Source: Vanilla planifolia (taxonomy: Eukaryota; Streptophyta; Magnoliopsida; Asparagales; Orchidaceae). From it: a stretch of 64,000 bases of DNA. The translations under genes and the position numbers were made by a program. The notes under the pieces are model-generated. The model was not told where the DNA came from. It saw only the letters and a program-made list of their open reading frames with translations, and made no database searches. This document shows, piece by piece, positions 56,601 through 64,000 of the stretch (position 1 is its first letter; every line of letters begins with the position of its first letter). The DNA lies in the NCBI GenBank assembly GCA_023846275.1, contig JAIUJO010000069.1:2201242-2265241 (forward strand), given 5' to 3'.

Positions 56601-59600
56601 ACACACTAGCACACACATGCACACATGTGCACCAACACACAAACACATGTACACACATGATGCACACACCTGCACAAAAAGACACACATTCATAGGCACA
56701 CATGCATGCTCACATAGGCCCCTACACATAAGCACACACATATATGCATGCATATGCACATGCACACACACAACCCCAAACACACAAACATTCACAGGCA
56801 TGTAGACGCAAACACACACACACAAGTACACACATGAATGTGCAAAACAACACACTCATACATACAAACACACACTTGACAACACATATATACACGTGCA
56901 CAAGCACATACACACAATCATATAGAAAAGCAAATAAGAGCACAAGCACACACACACCTGCACCTACACCCACATACATGCCCAAGTAGGAATGCATATG
57001 CATAACACACACACATGCACATGTGCATACAAAAATATACTCACATGTACACACAAACACTCCCACTCATATGCTCACACTCACTCACAAACAAATACAT
57101 AGACACATGCATATGCACACACACATACACACACATATACCCATAAACACACACTCACACATGTGCACATGAGCATATGCACAAAGCACACACACGTACA
57201 CCCACACACATAAGCATAAATACATAGAGACATGTACACACTCACATTGACACATAAGCACACATACCTACCCACCTACCCACACACACATGTATGCCAA
57301 TGCTCAAAATGCTTGCACTCACACACACTTTCACACATGTACACTTCCATGCATAAACAAGCTTACAAATAGACACATACACTTACAGTCATATGCACAT
57401 GCACATGTAAATGACAAGAACACATGCACACAAATACAAGCACACTCATACACACACATGAACAAATAGAAGCACACATACATCTCCACATAAATGCTCA
57501 CACATTTATGCACACACAAACATACAAATATACTCAAGCACTAATATATACACACACACATACGTGCAAACTCATATACAAATGCAAAGCATAAACATAG
57601 ACACACATATGCACATGTGAACACACATACATATGCAATCATATGCACACATAAATACATATACACACTTACAAATGCATGCACAAGTATGCCTAAGTCT
57701 AGACAGACATTCAAATAAGTGGAAACATACACACACACACATAAAGGCACCTATAAAGATGCATAAACACATACACATACATGCATGCACTCATACATGT
57801 AATCGCACATCCACTTTCTAATATGAACACACACACACATTCAAACACACATAATCACATAGACACACACACATGCATAATAAGCACACATACCCCCACA
57901 CATGCACACACTCACACATAAGCCCACACCTGCATAAACACACACACACACATAAGCTCATGCAAAGGTACACAAATGCACAGACATACACAACCACTCA
58001 TGCATAATCATATGCACACACTCACATGCACACACACATGCACACACACATGCACACACACACATGCACAAAACATGTGCACATGCATCTGATTAGACAA
58101 ATACTCACATGCACACAAGCACACTCATGCACAAACACATATGAACACAAGCACACACACATGCACATGAATACCCACATACACACACGTACTTACTAGT
58201 GCACATACACATCATAACACATACATGGACACACACATACGCACATATGCATACATGCATGCACTCTCACATATGCATGAACATGTATAAATGCACAAAC
58301 ACACACACACACACAAGAACACCTATGCATATATGCACACATGGAAACATGCACACTTTGGCGTGCACTCAAACACCCACATACACACATACAATCACAA
58401 TCATAATCACACACATACAATCACAAACACACACCACACACACACGACCATGCATGCATATAGACACTAACACACATGCACACACTAGCCCATGTACAAA
58501 TGTGTATAAATGTATAGACATACACACACATTTATGCATGCAAACAAGCAAACATTAACATGCATGCACACACAAACATAGCCATGCACAGATACACACA
58601 TGTACACCAAGAAATGCACACACATGCACATAAGCACACCAAAAAGAATAGGCACAAATATATATATGCATATGAAGACGCACACAAAAATATACCCACA
58701 CATACATGCAAGTAGACATCCACTCGAATGCATAAGTCTGAACACACTAGAACAAAGAAACACACATAGGCATTAGATGCATGCTCAAGCATACACATGC
58801 ATACAAAAATATATGGACCCAGATATGAACAAAAATGCATACACACATGCATGCACACATGTACGCATATGCACGTCGATACGAACATAAATACATGTAC
58901 ACATACACACATGTGCACAAGTACACATACACATAAACACACAAACAAATACATATGCACAAATGAATGCCCAAGCAAACACAGGCATGTAGACACACAC
59001 ATGCACTCAGACAAATATGCTCACACAAATACATACACACACACATGCACACACGTAGACACAAGCATAACCACACACACAAATGCACATGCACATGCAC
59101 AAGGACACGCACATACAAACAAATACACACATACTCACAAACACGCACACCCACACATGTGTGCATGCAAGCACACAAATGCACACACTCACACATAGAC
59201 ACATGTGTACACTCATGCATGTACAAATGCCCAAAGACATATACACACACATATGCATGCGTATGCATACTTATACAAACACATGCATGCACACCATGCA
59301 CATGCATATGTATAAAAATGCACATATACTCACACTTGCACATGTAGTCACATGTACATACACACATGCATACCCATGCACACATGAATATGCACATGCA
59401 CATACACTAGCACACACTCGCATAAGACCACACATGCACACATATAAACATATAGACACACATGCACTCACAAACACAAACATACACTCATACCCATGCA
59501 CACATGCACAAGCATGCACAATCACTCACACTAACATAGGCACATGCATACAGACATATAAACACAAGTACACATGCCTACACACAAGCACATGCACACT

Positions 59601-60652
59601 CTTGCACATAAGCATACATAAAGACATGGGCATAGAATCACACACCCACATACACACACAAACATAAGCATGCATGCACATATATTTAGTACCACATACT
59701 TCACCCACATAAATGCACTTACACATGCATGAATACACCTACACGCTTACACATGCATACAAACACAATCGTACAAGCACACAAGCACAACTATACAAAC
59801 ACACACGAATGCACAAGCACATACAAATACAAGCCTGAACATACCACACAGAGATACTAAGATGCCCAAACAAACATATACATACATGAACGAATGAAAT
59901 CACATATAGACACACACACATACACATGCACACTCAAACACACTCACACCCACACATAAACAAACACATATGTACACTTACACATACACATAAATGCACA
60001 TGCACATCTAAAAATACAAACATATGCACAAACATATGCACACATATAAACACACACAACCACACACATGCACAAAGAAATGCACACACATCCACTCACA
60101 TGCATGCGTGCACTCACAAACTTAAACATACACAAACACATCCGCATGTGTGAAAAGAAAGCACACAAAAATATTGCAATACACACACACACACACTCAC
60201 ACTCACAAATGCACACACATATGCACGTAGACTAACAAACACACCCACACATACATGTGAATGGGCATGCATTCACACACATGCACAAACACAAACCCAC
60301 ACACTCCAGCACACATGCACACACACAAAACATGCCCAGCATGCACAGATGCCAATGTAAACAAACATGCTTGCTCACATGCACGCACAACTTCACTTGC
60401 ATACAAACGCATGCATGTGTGGACACATACACGCATGCACATGAAAACATGCACAGAAAAATAAAAACACATGTACACACAAAGAAAAACATACATGCAT
60501 ACACATACATTCACACATGCACACACATACCCATACACACTAATGTGCACACAAACTCATTTATGCATATGCACACATACACAAAAACACACTCCTACAT
60601 GCATGCACACAAACGCATAAACACATGCTCACACACACTTACACACACACAT

Positions 60653-60654
<2 letters not shown>

Positions 60655-60740
<86 letters not shown>
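60655..60740. repeat. Pure (AT)43 dinucleotide tract
   Basis: Eighty-six bases of uninterrupted AT alternation inside the CA array, flanked by cacacatag on the left and tcatacatg on the right. Such tracts extrude cruciforms easily and are highly unstable in length, so the number of repeats shown may not be exact. Confidence 0.95.
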
Positions 60741-60743
<3 letters not shown>

Positions 60744-60784
60744 TACATGTATACAAACACACACTCATGCACACATACACCATG

Positions 60785-60802
60785 TGTGTGCTTTAGCACA
60801 CA
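60785..60802. repeat. Short hairpin in the recurring landmark
   Basis: TGTGTGCT, a two-base TT spacer, then AGCACACA: a perfect 8-bp stem. It forms part of the landmark that recurs near 61,792, 62,748 and 63,594. Those copies keep the landmark but pair less well. Confidence 0.6.
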
Positions 60803-62285
60803 TGAGTGTTCACACACACACAACAAACATTCATATAGATATGCACACAAATACATGCAGACATAAAACATGCAAACAAGTATAGATGCTCATAAAAACA
60901 AGCACAGACAGATAAAAACACACACAAATATGCATGCACAAGCATACACACGTCCACACATGTACACGCAAACACATGAACAATCACATGCATACATGTA
61001 CCTACACATACACATGGCCCACATGTGTACAGACATGCACATACACATAGACAAACTCACATACACATATAAGCACCCACATACACCAACACACATACAC
61101 ACATGCACTCACACACACTCATGTATGTGTTGCATAGACACACAAATGCGTATGCACATGCATACACACACAACTACCCACACACACCAAGACATACACT
61201 CACACTCAAATGCAAGCACACATACACACAAACCCACACACATCGACATATACACACATAAACATGCACATACAAAAGGACATAAACATAGATGCCAAGC
61301 CATGCACATACACATAGGAACATATACCCATGAATAGACATACAAAGGTAAACATTCTCACACACACAAACACATGCCCAAGCATAAATGCACATCTACA
61401 CATAAAGACACACATACACATTACAAGCATAAACTCACACATGCACATACATATATACAAACATATGTGTCCATGTAAAAATATGGACAAACAACTGCAC
61501 ATGCCTACATACATGCACACACACAGAGACATGTGTTCATAGGCACATGCATGTGCACACACACATATGCACACCTACATGCATGCACACAAATACACAT
61601 ATACACACACACACACATTTGCACATGCACGTGCACACACACACTTTCATGAATACATGTTATCATATACACACACACATTGACATGCACATATGAATGA
61701 ACACATGCACTCATATATACACACACACACTCATATACTCACACACATACACACACACACACATGTTGTCACATGCATGCACACATGCTCACATGTATGT
61801 ACTTAGCACACACATATGCATGCACATGTAATAGCATGCATACATGTACAGGCACAAATGCAAGAACACACATGCATTGACACAAACACCCACATAGACA
61901 CATGTGCATGCATATACACCCACATGCACATGCACACATATAAGCATGCATCATGAAAACAAGCACAAACACATACCTACACATACATACTGACATGCAT
62001 GCATGCATGCAAATAGTGACATACTCACCTGTGCATATGCCTACGAACATGCATATGCATTTACACACATGCACACATGAATGCATACATGCATGCACAC
62101 ACACACACTACAAGATGCATGCACATGCAGAGGTACACATATGCACATAGACACAAACGAACAAGCATGCACACATGCGAATGTACACACGTGCACATGC
62201 AGGTGCATGCACTGGCACACACATGCACACTCATAAGCATTGCACACATATGTCTGTGTGAATGCACAAACAAGCACACTCATTC

Positions 62286-62304
<19 letters not shown>
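62286..62304. repeat. Short (AT)n tract
   Basis: Nineteen bases of AT alternation between cattc and cacaca. It lies within the block that is colinear with 32.0-32.1 kb. The left-hand copy has only catgcatatacatgc there, so this is a local expansion after the two copies separated. Confidence 0.9.
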
Positions 62305-62316
<12 letters not shown>

Positions 62317-64000
62317 GAAGCATATGCAAAACTATACACTTACACACCCACACACACATAAACACATACATGAGTATGCACATAATTCCACATGCATGGA
62401 CCCACACATGCATGCAAGTACAAACACACACATGCACTCATACACACACACACACACTTCATATGTGCATGTACATACGCATGCACATGCACCTAAACAC
62501 ATGCAAACATACGTGCACACACTAGAACACATAGACACATGTTTACTTACATATGCATACAAGCACAATGCACACATTTACATACACACACTCTTGCACA
62601 CAAAAACTTAAGCATGCACATACGTACATATACACACATACACACCAATACATGCATGCAAATATACTCACAAACACATGCTCATGAACATGCACCCACA
62701 CACATATGCATGCATGTATGCAAATGCACACTCATACATGCTTACATCATGTATGTACTTTAACACACAAATGTACACACTTGTGCACACACACATGTAT
62801 ACACACTTGCACACACTTGTGCACACAAACACATGCACACACAAACATAAGCATAGGTATACATGCTCTAAAAAACAAGCACATAATCGAACGAGATCAC
62901 ACACACATAAAAGAACACTTGCATGAACAAACACACACACGCGTGTACACCCATGCATCCACAATCATATGCATGTGCATGCACACACGCAACCATGCAT
63001 GCACCTACACATACACATGTGCCTTCATGTGCACATACATGCACATGCACATAAATCCACACACACATGCAAGCACCCTCATGCACCCACAAACACAGAA
63101 AAACATAGACATGCATGCATACTCATGTAATTGTGTGCATAGGCACACACACATATGCACAATCACACACACACACACCTTGACATATGCTCTCAAACAC
63201 ACTCAATTGCAAGCACACACACACAAACCCACACATATCCACACATACACATAAACCCACACACATCCACATTCACATACACATACACATGCATAAACAT
63301 GCACACACACACAAACACATACACATATATGTACAACCATGCACACACACATTAGTGCATGTGCACACTAACAAACATACAAAGGAATACATGCTCACAC
63401 GCACACAAACACATGCCTAAGCATCGATGCACATATGCACACACACACACACATTCAAGCACAATGGATACAAAAAACTAACACACACTTATACACACAT
63501 ATGCATGCATAAAAAAATTTGCACAAATGCATGCACATGTATACATACATGCACACATGTACACAAACACACACTCATGTACTCTTACACCAGGCATGTG
63601 CTCTACCACACATGAATGTATACACATATGCATACACATATAAACACCTGCACTCAAATAGGCACACACATGTGCATGCAAACACATGCACACACATCCA
63701 CATATGCACACACACATGCTTAATCACATGCATGAACACACATAAATGCATGCTCTAACTCACACACATGTGCCTACTTGTGCACACACATGCACAAGTA
63801 GATAGACCCATACACACACTCAAGCACCCACACACACATGAACACAAACACAATTGCACTACTGCACACTTATGTATGCATATGCACATGCACAAACACT
63901 CATACATGCATATTTATTCACACACACCCACACAAACACACCTAGGCACACAAACGAACACACTCATATGCTTGCACACATGCACCCAAAACCACATTCA

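Larger units (their letters stand above)
45649..64000. repeat. CA/CATGCA-rich array, right segment (runs off the window)
   Basis: About 18.4 kb of the same sequence type in the same orientation as the left segment, resuming directly after the LTR-like island. The array is therefore one domain interrupted by an insertion. It contains colinear copies of parts of the left segment, a recurring landmark (catgtatgtactt-like) near 60,781, 61,792, 62,748 and 63,594, an exact 77-bp tandem duplication, an (AT)43 tract and a C-rich tract. The right boundary is not reached. No gene is visible. Confidence 0.9.

Noticed and set aside
31101-64000. Possible CRISPR array
   Set aside because: Repeats are degenerate, with no constant-length direct repeat and no unique spacers, and the sequence context is eukaryotic satellite.
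1-64000. Telomeric or subtelomeric repeats
   Set aside because: I saw no TTTAGGG or TTAGGG arrays on either strand.
1-64000. rRNA, tRNA or other structured RNA genes
   Set aside because: No recognisable rRNA core or tRNA box A/box B arrangement was seen. The sequence is low complexity throughout, apart from the islands at 25,318 and 44,961.

Overview
I see no protein-coding or RNA gene anywhere in this 64 kb. The window is two very large, compositionally extreme repeat domains that meet at about position 31,100. A single dispersed-element relic lies inside the second domain. The long open frames on the minus strand (Phe/Ser/Leu-rich in the left half, Cys/Val/Met-rich in the right half) and the His/Thr-rich frames on the plus strand follow from base composition and are not annotated as genes. 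The organism is probably a eukaryote with abundant heterochromatin. The relic at 44,961-45,648 ends in a block resembling the U5 region of plant Ty1/Copia LTRs, so a plant is my best guess. Long CA/TG-type arrays are unusual for plants, so this stays uncertain.

Left domain (1 to ~31,100): a diverged tandem macrosatellite. Each unit has an AT-rich core (about 1.4 or 1.9 kb) and a purine-strand arm of GAGA/AAAGA-like sequence (up to 4.7 kb). Cores start near 2,161, 8,133, 14,221, 20,821, 26,015 and 30,541. The same landmarks recur in order in the copies. The unit at 14,221-20,820 (6.6 kb) looks full length. The other lengths (5.97, 6.09, 5.19 and 4.53 kb) are explained by specific internal losses. 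Cores 1 and 4 share one loss of about 550 bp, and their arms share private sequence. This suggests a higher-order period of three units (short-long-long).

Right domain (~31,100 to 64,000): a continuous array of CA-type sequence studded with CATGCA/TGCATGCA. Its plus strand is rich in A and C, and much of it alternates purine and pyrimidine. It starts exactly where other macrosatellite units carry a short ATT microsatellite. It is not a simple microsatellite, because multi-kilobase blocks recur colinearly: 31.3-32.3 kb matches 61.7-62.5 kb, and 37.0-37.5 kb matches 46.7-47.1 kb. Near the right end a landmark recurs about every 0.85-1.0 kb. Local events include an exact 77-bp duplication, a pure (AT)43 tract and one G-quadruplex-capable tract.

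On one strand, T is scarce across both repeat domains outside the AT-rich cores, while the second main base switches from G to C at the junction. No genes act together here. Any function would lie in chromatin, DNA structure or transcripts of the repeats. All homologies and boundaries were found by eye and are approximate to tens of bases.
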